DNA from: CAIVAT01 sp964387205 | GTDB lineage: Bacteria > Bacteroidota > Bacteroidia > Bacteroidales > FEN-979 | Direction: 5' to 3' | Assembly (NCBI GenBank): GCA_964387205.1 | Contig: CAYLVY010000002.1 | Span: 1 to 64,000 of the forward strand | DNA: 64,000 nt | Part shown: in pieces, positions 1 through 7,491 of the stretch | Layout: the number at the start of each line of letters is the position of its first letter | How positions within the stretch are numbered: position 1 is the stretch's first letter | Position numbers and translations under genes: made by a program | Notes under the pieces: generated by a model | Database searches by the model: none | What the model saw: the letters and a program-made list of their open reading frames with translations, nothing else | Told to the model about the DNA's origin: nothing

Positions 1-1
1 G

Positions 2-265
2 ACCCGGGAAACCATACTTGGCTATATTCAGCGGGGGGGAAGCCCTTCCCCGATGGACCGTGTGCTGGCGACCCGTTACGGTGCTTATGCAGTCGAGCTT
101 ATTGCCCGGAAGCAATACGGGGAGATGGTTTCACTGAGGGGCGACTCGATCACCTCTGTACCCCTTGCCGAGGTAGGAGGAAAATTAAGATTGGTTCCCT
201 CCGACCATCCGTTGATCGAAAAGGCAATGAAAATGGATATTTGTTTCGGTACCGGGGATTATTGA
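2..265 (+). CDS. pfkA: 6-phosphofructokinase, C-terminal fragment
   Basis: This is the last 87 residues of ATP-dependent 6-phosphofructokinase, which phosphorylates fructose 6-phosphate in glycolysis. The open frame runs in from the window edge, so the start lies outside. The stretch GYIQRGGSPSPMDRVLATR matches the conserved C-terminal PfkA block whose arginine contacts the sugar phosphate. The stop overlaps the end of the convergent recJ gene by 7 bases. The family assignment is firm; nothing can be said about the N-terminal half or its regulation. Confidence 0.93.
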   Translation, partial: TRETILGYIQRGGSPSPMDRVLATRYGAYAVELIARKQYGEMVSLRGDSITSVPLAEVGGKLRLVPSDHPLIEKAMKMDICFGTGDY

Positions 266-2007
266 TCCTCCACACGGATATCCTTTATATTCAGCTGAAG
301 GTTTACCGAACCGTTCCATTCATTCTCTTCGATGTGATAACAGATGTTGAAAGGAACCTGATTTTCAATGAACGGAAGATGTTCACCTTGTTGGAACGCG
401 ATGGCAGAAACCGGGCCTCCGGATACTTTGGGATGGACGACATTCAGTTTCAGATGATTTTTCCCTACCACTTTTGATCCTCCGGCATCGACGACACCGG
501 CGGTCATGAACATCGGTGTCATATTGCCCGGGCCAAAAGGGGCGAATTGCTTTAAAATGTTGTAAAACCTCGTGGTGATCATGCTGAGTGGAAGGAGAGC
601 ATCCACCTCCACCTCTGGTACCAGTTCAACACCCTGAAGCCGGGCTGCAACCGTTTCTTCAAAACGCGAACGGAAACGGTCAAGGTTTTCGGGGAGAAGG
701 GAGAGCCCCGCTGCAAATTTATGGCCCCCGAAATGTTCCAGAAGGTCGCTGCAGGCATCCACCGCTTCATAAATATCGAAGTCCCGCACGCTGCGTGCAG
801 AACCGGTGATCAATCCGTTGGAATAGGTAAGGACAATGGTCGGCCTGTAATAAAACTCCGTAAGCCGGGAGGCTACAATTCCGATCACCCCTTTGTGCCA
901 TTCAGGATGGTAAATAACGGTAGATCTTGCCTCCCTGAGTCCCCGATCGGCTTCGATCATGGAGAGGGCCTGCTGCGTCGCGTTGGTATCGAGTGTTTTC
1001 CGCTCCGTATTGTAATCGTTGATCTGTTCGGCCACCCTTTTGGCTTCTTCGTGGCTTTGGGTGATCAGCAATTTTACAGAGTTGATACCACTTTCGATCC
1101 GGCCGGCGGCATTGATGCGCGGACCGATCAGGAAAACCAGATCGGTAATAGTCAACTCCCGGTTAAATACGCATCCCCCGTTGGAATCATCATTCTTCCG
1201 GATTGCAGAAAATTTCAACAGCGCTTCAATACCTGGCCGCGGGCGCGAGTTGATCAGTTTCAGCCCATAGAAGGCAAGGATCCGGTTTTCACCGGTGATA
1301 TCCACAATATCACTTGCGATGGAAATGGCTACCAGGTCAAGATACTGGATCAGTTTGTCAAAACTGATATTATTCACCCTGGCATAGGCCTGGATCAGTT
1401 TAAACCCGATCCCGCAACCGGAAAGTTCTTTATAGGGATAAAAACAATCGGGCCGCTTCGGATCGAGCACAGCAACGGCAGCGGGTAATTCCGCTCCAGG
1501 CCGGTGGTGGTCGCATATAATGAAATCTATTCCGCGTGAAGAGGCATAGGCGACCTTCTCGACCGCTTTGATACCGCAGTCAAGTGCAATGATGAGCTTT
1601 ACATTTGTTTCGTAAGCAAAATCAATACTCTTGAATGAAATTCCATAGCCTTCATTGTATCGGTCCGGAATATAAAAATCGAGATCCTGGTGAAAGGAAT
1701 GGATAAAAGTATAGACCAGTGCAACGGCAGAAGTTCCGTCCACATCATAATCCCCGTAGATCAGAATTCTCTCACCGTTGCGTACCGCCCCCATGATCCG
1801 GCTGATCGCCTGATACATATCCTTCATCAGAAAGGGATCATGCAAATGATCGAGAGATGGCCTGAAAAAACTCCTGGCCTCTTCATAAGATTCTATTCCT
1901 CTCTGAACCAATAAATTGGCAAGATCGGGTTCGATCTTGAGTGCATCAGAAATACGATTGATTTTCTCCTGGTCACCTTGCGGTTTCAACGCCCACCTTT
2001 TCCTCAT
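259..2007 (-). CDS. recJ: single-stranded-DNA-specific exonuclease RecJ
   Basis: RecJ degrades single-stranded DNA 5' to 3' in recombination and mismatch repair. The 582-residue product has the usual family length. Motif I (DYDVDG, residues 86-91), the DHH motif (166-168) and the later GPRINAAGR block are present, as expected of the DHH/DHHA1 phosphoesterase superfamily with Mn2+-binding aspartates and histidines. An OB-like C-terminal region follows. The start is the ATG at 2007. The gene lies 62 bases downstream of asnS on the same strand, so co-transcription is likely, though a weak TATTTTAG box sits in the gap. Confidence 0.95.
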   Translation of the reverse strand: MRKRWALKPQGDQEKINRISDALKIEPDLANLLVQRGIESYEEARSFFRPSLDHLHDPFLMKDMYQAISRIMGAVRNGERILIYGDYDVDGTSAVALVYTFIHSFHQDLDFYIPDRYNEGYGISFKSIDFAYETNVKLIIALDCGIKAVEKVAYASSRGIDFIICDHHRPGAELPAAVAVLDPKRPDCFYPYKELSGCGIGFKLIQAYARVNNISFDKLIQYLDLVAISIASDIVDITGENRILAFYGLKLINSRPRPGIEALLKFSAIRKNDDSNGGCVFNRELTITDLVFLIGPRINAAGRIESGINSVKLLITQSHEEAKRVAEQINDYNTERKTLDTNATQQALSMIEADRGLREARSTVIYHPEWHKGVIGIVASRLTEFYYRPTIVLTYSNGLITGSARSVRDFDIYEAVDACSDLLEHFGGHKFAAGLSLLPENLDRFRSRFEETVAARLQGVELVPEVEVDALLPLSMITTRFYNILKQFAPFGPGNMTPMFMTAGVVDAGGSKVVGKNHLKLNVVHPKVSGGPVSAIAFQQGEHLPFIENQVPFNICYHIEENEWNGSVNLQLNIKDIRVEDQ

Positions 2008-2069
2008 CTCTGTAATTCTTCCGGCTAAAATACAATTATTCTCCCATGTAAAAAAATGTTTAGCAAAAA

Positions 2070-3467
2070 TCAGAATTCTGCATTCTTCGGGGTCCTGGGA
2101 AAGGGTATCACGTCACGAATGTTGGACATCCCGGTCACGAAAAGGATAAGTCGTTCAAATCCAAGACCAAACCCGGCATGCGGGGCGGTTCCGAACCGGC
2201 GCGTATCGAGGTACCACCAGACATCCTTTTCGGGAATATGCATTTCATGAATCCTTTGCAGCAGGGCTTCCAGATTTTCTTCCCGCTGGCTGCCGCCGAT
2301 GATCTCCCCGATCCTTGGGAAGAGGACATCCATGGCGCGGACCGTTTTCCCGTCTTCATTCATTTTCATGTAAAAAGCCTTGATTTCCTTAGGATATCCT
2401 GTCAGGATCACGGGTTTGCCAAAATGTTTCTCCACCAGGTAACGTTCATGTTCAGCCTGGAGATCGGTACCCCAGGAGACCGGAAATTCCCATGTCTGAC
2501 CACTGCTGGTCAGAATATCGATTGCTTCGGTATAGGTAAGCCTGACAAAGGTTTCGTCGACCACTCCCTGCAACCTGACGATCAATTCCGGATCGTACAT
2601 TTTGTTCAGAAATTCGAGATCTTGCATACAGTTGTCGAGGGCGTACCGGATCAGGTATTTCAGGAAATCTTCCGCCAGGTCCATATCGTCATGGATGTCA
2701 TAGAAGGCCATTTCGGGTTCGATCATCCAGAACTCGGCAAGGTGGCGCGGCGTGTTGGAATTTTCCGCACGGAAAGTAGGCCCGAAGGTATAAACCAGAG
2801 AAAGTGCCATGGCACCCAACTCTGCTTCGAGTTGGCCGGAGACAGTCAGTTTGGTCTCTTTACCGAAAAAATCCTGACTGTAATCGATCCCTCCGTCGGG
2901 TGTTTTGGGCGGATTCTTATCATCCAGCACCGAGACCCTGAACATAGCGCCGGCACCTTCGGCATCACTCCCGGTGATAATGGGGGCATGAAGATAGAAG
3001 AAACCGTGGTCGTTGAAATACTTGTGGATGGCATAAGCCATGGCATGGCGGATCCGGAGTATTGCCCCGAAGGTATTGGTGCGTGGCCGCAGATGGGCAA
3101 TTTCGCGAAGGAACTCCAGGCTGTGCCCCTTTTTCTGCAGAGGATACAATGCAGGATCAGCGGTACCAAATACCTCCAGTTGGCGTGCATGCACTTCCAC
3201 GTGCTGCTCCTGGCCAAACGATTCGGTCAGGATACCCCAGACGGCAATACAGGCACCGGTGGTGATCTGGCGAAGCAGCTCTTCAGGGAAGGAGGCGACT
3301 TCGGCAACCACCTGAAGGTTATGGATCACGGAACCATCATTCACTGCGATGAAACTGATATTCTTATTACCCCGTCTGGTTCTGACCCATCCCTTTACCA
3401 GAACTTCCGCACCGAAATCTCTCGATTTCAGCAAATCAACGATCTTGTTCCGTTTCGTGTGTTCCAT
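2070..3467 (-). CDS. asnS: asparagine--tRNA ligase
   Basis: Class II aminoacyl-tRNA synthetase that charges tRNA-Asn with asparagine. The N-terminal OB-fold anticodon-binding domain (VKGWVRTRRGNKN near residue 22) precedes the catalytic core, which ends in motif 3 (GFGLGFERL) and the family tail IRDVIPFPR. The open frame extends 22 codons further upstream, but that extension crosses the promoter box at 3492-3499 and is not like the family. The ATG at 3467 gives 465 residues, typical of AsnRS. recJ follows on the same strand. Confidence 0.96.
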   Translation of the reverse strand: MEHTKRNKIVDLLKSRDFGAEVLVKGWVRTRRGNKNISFIAVNDGSVIHNLQVVAEVASFPEELLRQITTGACIAVWGILTESFGQEQHVEVHARQLEVFGTADPALYPLQKKGHSLEFLREIAHLRPRTNTFGAILRIRHAMAYAIHKYFNDHGFFYLHAPIITGSDAEGAGAMFRVSVLDDKNPPKTPDGGIDYSQDFFGKETKLTVSGQLEAELGAMALSLVYTFGPTFRAENSNTPRHLAEFWMIEPEMAFYDIHDDMDLAEDFLKYLIRYALDNCMQDLEFLNKMYDPELIVRLQGVVDETFVRLTYTEAIDILTSSGQTWEFPVSWGTDLQAEHERYLVEKHFGKPVILTGYPKEIKAFYMKMNEDGKTVRAMDVLFPRIGEIIGGSQREENLEALLQRIHEMHIPEKDVWWYLDTRRFGTAPHAGFGLGFERLILFVTGMSNIRDVIPFPRTPKNAEF

Positions 3468-3491
3468 TGTTGCAGTTTTTCTTTGAACCTG

Positions 3492-3499
3492 CAAAATTA
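3492..3499 (-). promoter_or_regulatory. -7 promoter box of asnS (TAATTTTG)
   Basis: TAATTTTG on the minus strand matches the Bacteroidota -7 consensus TAnnTTTG. It lies 24 bases upstream of the asnS ATG at 3467 and decides that start against the longer open frame. I could not place a convincing -33 TTG at the usual spacing. Confidence 0.6.
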
Positions 3500-3591
3500 C
3501 GGAATAGAACCGCTCCGATTTGAAAAAATGCAAACCCGTCAGCCATTTTTGTAACCATTGGTGAATTACAGGTCTAATATCTCATAAAACG

Positions 3592-4086
3592 ATGCTCCGC
3601 ATGAAAAATGAACAACAGTGTACCGTTCCCTCATGGGCCAGGCGAATCGATGATTACGGACGGGAGAAATGGCATAAGGACAAACCGGATGTTACCAGGA
3701 GGGGTGAATACATTGCCAACGTGATATTCAACCTGATCTTTCTCTATATAGTATACAAAGTACCCGAATGGAATCTTGGTTTTATCCGGGATAATTTCAA
3801 TGTAGTGCTGTGGATACTGAATCTCAATATCCTGATCCAGATCGGAGGTAACCTGTTGATGGCCATGATAGAGTTCAAACCGGTCAGGTACCTTTCCAGG
3901 GTTATTATGGAGGCCTCGTCCTTCCTGATCAATATTGTGCTATACTACATCTATCCCTTTGATTTTACCAATTTTCACGGACTTTTCTGGATCGACATCG
4001 TACTGCCCATATTGTTGATTATCGGCATGGTCGTATCGGCATTGAAAGTACTGGCCAATCTCTGGAAACTGGTCTTCTGGAGATAA
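3592..4086 (+). CDS. small multi-pass membrane protein, unknown function
   Basis: I do not recognise a family. The 164-residue product has a charged N-terminus of about 40 residues (YGREKWHKDKPDVTRRGEY) followed by four predicted hydrophobic segments, roughly residues 45-60, 70-95, 105-125 and 132-155, so it is an inner-membrane protein. It is divergent from asnS and sits directly upstream of the DAHP synthase gene, whose promoter box begins 9 bases after this stop. A second ATG three codons in is an equally possible start. Confidence 0.75.
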   Translation: MLRMKNEQQCTVPSWARRIDDYGREKWHKDKPDVTRRGEYIANVIFNLIFLYIVYKVPEWNLGFIRDNFNVVLWILNLNILIQIGGNLLMAMIEFKPVRYLSRVIMEASSFLINIVLYYIYPFDFTNFHGLFWIDIVLPILLIIGMVVSALKVLANLWKLVFWR

Positions 4087-4095
4087 TATTCTCCT

Positions 4096-4103
4096 TACCT
4101 TTG
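4096..4103 (+). promoter_or_regulatory. -7 promoter box (TACCTTTG) abutting the DAHP synthase start
   Basis: TACCTTTG ends only 4 bases before the ATG at 4108. If transcription starts the usual few bases after a TAnnTTTG box, the mRNA is leaderless or nearly so. The alternative is translation from the ATG at 4129 with a leader of about 20 bases. Confidence 0.55.
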
Positions 4104-4107
4104 CGGC

Positions 4108-5229
4108 ATGACGCCCGTTTTGCACCTGATGTCCCCCGAGACCTGGCTGCCCGCATCCGGATTCCCCCTGGTGATTGCCGGTCCATGCAGTGCAGAAAGT
4201 GAGCGTCAGATCATGGAAACCGCACATGGTCTGGCCGGTATTCCTGAAGTAAAGGTCTTCAGGGCGGGGATCTGGAAACCAAGGACCAGACCGGGTGCTT
4301 TCGAGGGTGTAGGAACGGTCGGCCTGAGCTGGATGAAACGGGTAAAAGCCGAAACCGGACTTCTCACCACCGTGGAGGTGGCCAATCCCCGTCATGTCAT
4401 GGAGGCGCTGGAATATGGCATCGACATTCTCTGGATTGGAGCCCGTACGGTTGTCAATCCCTTTTCTGTTCAGGAAATTGGGGAAGCATTGGGAGGGTGC
4501 GATATCCCCGTGATGGTGAAAAATCCGCTCAACCCCGATCTTTCGACATGGCTGGGTGGCATTGAGCGATTAAATTCACTGGGAATCAATAAACTAATTG
4601 CCATTCACCGGGGTTTTTCCTTTTTCAACCGCTCTCCTTACCGCAACGCTCCCATGTGGGAGATCCCTATCGAACTGAAGAGCCTTTGCCCTTCATTGCC
4701 TGTTCTGGTTGATCCCAGTCATATATGCGGCAACCGGGAAGCGCTCCAGGCCACTGTACAGAAGGCATTTGACCTGGAGATGAACGGGATGATGATCGAA
4801 GTGCATCATCATCCCCCTTCGGCGCTTACAGACAAGAATCAGCAGATTACACCGGCAAGGCTGGCTGTATTGCTTAAATCGATCGTATTGCGCCGGGAGA
4901 CGGGAAGCAAGGAATTTTCGGACATGCTGGAGCAGTTGCGTTCAGAGATCGACAAACTCGATGAAGAGTTGATCGATATACTGGCCCGTCGCATGAAGGT
5001 GGTGGAAGAGATCGGTCATTACAAGCGCGAGAACAGGATTACGATTTTGCAACTGAAACGCTGGAACCAGGTAATGCATGACCGGGTTGAAGCCGGCATC
5101 AAACTTGGATTAACCAGGGAATTTATTCTTAATTTGTTGCAATCGGTCCACCGTGAAGGTATCCGTCTCCAGATGGAGGTGATGAACGAACGCTGTCACG
5201 ATGGAGTTACATCCAGCGACGAATCTTGA
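4108..5229 (+). CDS. bifunctional DAHP synthase / chorismate mutase
   Basis: A two-domain enzyme of aromatic amino acid synthesis. Residues about 20-260 are a type I-beta 3-deoxy-7-phosphoheptulonate synthase (VIAGPCSAES near residue 23, then the LVDPSHICG metal/substrate loop), which joins PEP and erythrose 4-phosphate. Residues about 280-365 are an AroQ-type chorismate mutase (LRSEIDKLDEELIDILARR). This fusion order is well known in Bacteroidota and lets the mutase domain act in feedback control of the synthase. The 3' end overlaps the convergent corA gene by 23 bases. Confidence 0.95.
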   Translation: MTPVLHLMSPETWLPASGFPLVIAGPCSAESERQIMETAHGLAGIPEVKVFRAGIWKPRTRPGAFEGVGTVGLSWMKRVKAETGLLTTVEVANPRHVMEALEYGIDILWIGARTVVNPFSVQEIGEALGGCDIPVMVKNPLNPDLSTWLGGIERLNSLGINKLIAIHRGFSFFNRSPYRNAPMWEIPIELKSLCPSLPVLVDPSHICGNREALQATVQKAFDLEMNGMMIEVHHHPPSALTDKNQQITPARLAVLLKSIVLRRETGSKEFSDMLEQLRSEIDKLDEELIDILARRMKVVEEIGHYKRENRITILQLKRWNQVMHDRVEAGIKLGLTREFILNLLQSVHREGIRLQMEVMNERCHDGVTSSDES

Positions 5230-6118
5230 AGTAGATGATCATCATGATGGCAATCAGTCCCATGCTGGCTGCCACAATGAAAAAGGAATAGGGATGGTCC
5301 TGCACCGGGAGGTGGATATTCATACCATAGAGGCTGGCTATAAAAGTAAGGGGCAGCAGGATTGAAGAGACAAGGGTTAGGATCTTGACCACTTCGTTGG
5401 TCCGGTTCACCTGGAGTGAGTCGAACGTAGCAGAATAGCCCTTGATCAGTTCGCCATCGTCTTCCACCATATCCCAGAGTTTCTGGTAATAATCCATGAT
5501 GTTGCCCCAGTAATCCTCCATATCTTCGGCAAAGCCGGTAATGGCGCCACTTTGGAGTTTATTGAACAGGGCCATCTGAGGTTTGAACATGGTATTGAGA
5601 AGAATGACGTTTTTCTGGGTTATGCTGATTTTTTCGATAGTGGCTTCGGCTTTTTTTCCGAAGAGGCTCCTGCCGCAATCATCCACATCTTTATCCACCT
5701 TTTCCACCAGTCGCTGGGTCTCTTTCATCAGGTGTTCGAGTATCTGGTAAAAGAGGGCGTCACTGCTGTTTACCTCCATACGGCCTGAGCCGGGGGTTTT
5801 GGCTTTTTCGCGGTTGAAGAGATCACGCAGCATCCAGTGGGAGCGAGCCAGGCTGATCAGGTAATCTTTTCCCCAGAAAACCTTGATCTCACGGATTTCG
5901 ACGAACTGTTCCGTAACGCCGAATGCCGGGAAGTGGAGAATGATAAAATGGTAATGGTCATAAATGTCGATTTTAGGCCGCAGGTTGACCTCCGATCGGC
6001 AATCCTCGATATCCAGGGGATGGAAATGGTAATGTTCCTGAAGAGCCTGCAGGTCTTCAGGAGTTGGGCGCACAATATGGCTCCAGCGTAAGTTTCCGAA
6101 CTTGATGGTTTCGATCAC
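5207..6118 (-). CDS. corA: CorA-family divalent metal (Mg2+/Co2+) transporter
   Basis: An inner-membrane channel of the CorA family. A long cytoplasmic funnel domain is followed by two C-terminal transmembrane helices separated by the signature YGMN (in ASLYGMNIHLP), the selectivity motif at the pore mouth. The open frame reaches an ATG at 6199, but that would overlap gldD by 70 bases. I prefer the GTG at 6118 (VIETIKFGNLRW), 11 bases after the gldD stop, which begins just before the conserved domain and gives 303 residues. It is probably co-transcribed with ssb and gldD. Confidence 0.88.
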   Translation of the reverse strand: MIETIKFGNLRWSHIVRPTPEDLQALQEHYHFHPLDIEDCRSEVNLRPKIDIYDHYHFIILHFPAFGVTEQFVEIREIKVFWGKDYLISLARSHWMLRDLFNREKAKTPGSGRMEVNSSDALFYQILEHLMKETQRLVEKVDKDVDDCGRSLFGKKAEATIEKISITQKNVILLNTMFKPQMALFNKLQSGAITGFAEDMEDYWGNIMDYYQKLWDMVEDDGELIKGYSATFDSLQVNRTNEVVKILTLVSSILLPLTFIASLYGMNIHLPVQDHPYSFFIVAASMGLIAIMMIIYFKIRRWM

Positions 6119-6129
6119 GGATCGGTCTG

Positions 6130-6804
6130 TTAGTGGGCAACAGGGTCCTGCCGGCCTTTTTTCTGTTGCAAACTTACGGATTTCCCGGGACTTTTCCACC
6201 TCACGGTGTTGATCAAATGTTGAATATCCTCCTTCAGAAAACTAATGACCGGTTCCAGGGAGTCGTTATTCGGCACCAACTGAAAATAGAGGGCGCCCCT
6301 GAGAAAATTATGCACACTGTCGGTCAGGTAAAACTGATAGGGCGAAGCTGCTTCTGCCCCCCTGATCACAAATTCCAGTCCATAAATATGATTTTCGGCG
6401 TCGGAAAATTCCCGTTGGGTAATGGCATTGGCTTTGGGAATATGCTTGGTAACCAATGCATGGGAATCGTTGAGATAGTCGGCCAGGTTTCCTTTCACCG
6501 GTTTGTAACTCAAATGAAGGGTAGCAGAAAATTGTCTGAAATAAAGGTTAATCCAATACGGTTCAGCCAGTGGGTTCGTGTCGGGGAGTATCACGGCGTA
6601 CCGCGGGTACTCAAAAGTAAAGGGGTATCTGTCATCCAACTGCTGATAAACTCTGTCGGGCAGATCGATTCGAAAATACCCCCTCGGCTTTGGCGTATAG
6701 GATTCGGAACAGGCGTAAAGCAGCATAAAGGTCAAAACGACACCCCATAAGCGTAAAGCATTGCCCGCGAACCACTTTCCACATTTTCCGGAGAGTTTTG
6801 CCAT
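6130..6804 (-). CDS. gldD: gliding motility lipoprotein GldD
   Basis: GldD is an envelope lipoprotein required for gliding and type IX secretion in Flavobacteria and widespread in Bacteroidota. The 224-residue product has an N-terminal hydrophobic stretch ending in the lipobox LLYAC (Cys32), followed by the diagnostic block YTPKPRGYFRIDLP. The ssb gene is 25 bases upstream on the same strand. In Flavobacterium johnsoniae gldE lies between ssb and gldD; it is absent here. Confidence 0.93.
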   Translation of the reverse strand: MAKLSGKCGKWFAGNALRLWGVVLTFMLLYACSESYTPKPRGYFRIDLPDRVYQQLDDRYPFTFEYPRYAVILPDTNPLAEPYWINLYFRQFSATLHLSYKPVKGNLADYLNDSHALVTKHIPKANAITQREFSDAENHIYGLEFVIRGAEAASPYQFYLTDSVHNFLRGALYFQLVPNNDSLEPVISFLKEDIQHLINTVRWKSPGKSVSLQQKKGRQDPVAH

Positions 6805-6829
6805 TCCGTTTACCGGTTCCCGTTATGAT

Positions 6830-7264
6830 TTAAAAGGGCAGATCATCGGTGGGGGGTTCCACCACCATGGAACTCTCCTTCGACATATCAACAGGCGAAG
6901 GCAAAGGGCCATTCTGACTGCTGTCACGCGGGGAACCAAGCATCTGAAGGACATCGCCGATGATCTCATAAATGAACTTCTTCTGTCCGTCTTTATCGTC
7001 ATACTCCCGTCGCCGGATACGGCCTTCCACATAGACAGTCATTCCCTTTTTGAGAAATTTTTCTGCCACTTCCGCCAGCCCTCTCCAGAGCACTATGTTG
7101 TGCCATTCGGTGTGGCTGGTCTTCTCCCCCTCCTTGCTTTTGAAAATCTCGGTGGTGGCAAGCGAAAACCCCGCTTTCTTCACCCCGTTTTCAAAATTCT
7201 GAACTTCCGGATCCCGTCCCAGGTTCCCGATCAGGATAACTTTGTTGATTCCTGCACTTGCCAT
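6830..7264 (-). CDS. ssb: single-stranded DNA-binding protein
   Basis: SSB coats single-stranded DNA in replication and repair and recruits partners through its C-terminal tip. The 144-residue product has the OB fold at residues 5-105 (INKVILIGNLGRDPE; WHNIVLWRGLAEVAEKFL) and ends in the acidic tip DDLPF, the canonical partner-binding tail. The ATG at 7264 is preceded by a TACTTTTG promoter box. gldD follows, as in other Bacteroidota. Confidence 0.96.
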   Translation of the reverse strand: MASAGINKVILIGNLGRDPEVQNFENGVKKAGFSLATTEIFKSKEGEKTSHTEWHNIVLWRGLAEVAEKFLKKGMTVYVEGRIRRREYDDKDGQKKFIYEIIGDVLQMLGSPRDSSQNGPLPSPVDMSKESSMVVEPPTDDLPF

Positions 7265-7299
7265 AAATGTGTTGATTTTTGAGATTTAAACTCCGTGAA

Positions 7300-7307
7300 C
7301 AAAAGTA
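7300..7307 (-). promoter_or_regulatory. -7 promoter box of ssb (TACTTTTG)
   Basis: A TAnnTTTG match 35 bases upstream of the ssb ATG. It probably drives ssb-gldD-corA. The rest of the 227-base divergent gap (7265-7491) is AT-rich and holds no further element I can support, although CAACTTTG near 7390 might serve the plus-strand gene weakly. Confidence 0.55.
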
Positions 7308-7491
7308 ACTATTTTTCTGTTTAATCAGGTGCATGGGCAAAAGGTCAGTACCGGAGGCAAGTTTTTTTTTCAATTATCGATTTTTTTCTCAACTTTGCAT
7401 TACACCCATTATTTAATTGCCATCAATAAGTGTTGATAATGTGTTGTTTATTATTATTTTCGCGAATTTGTCTCTCTTTTACTAACATTCG

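Noticed and set aside
721..1488. 255-codon open frame antisense to recJ
   Set aside because: It is a shadow of the recJ coding strand with no family features.
2178..3554. Long open frame antisense to asnS
   Set aside because: It mirrors asnS codon for codon, has no recognisable domain, and asnS is certain on the other strand.
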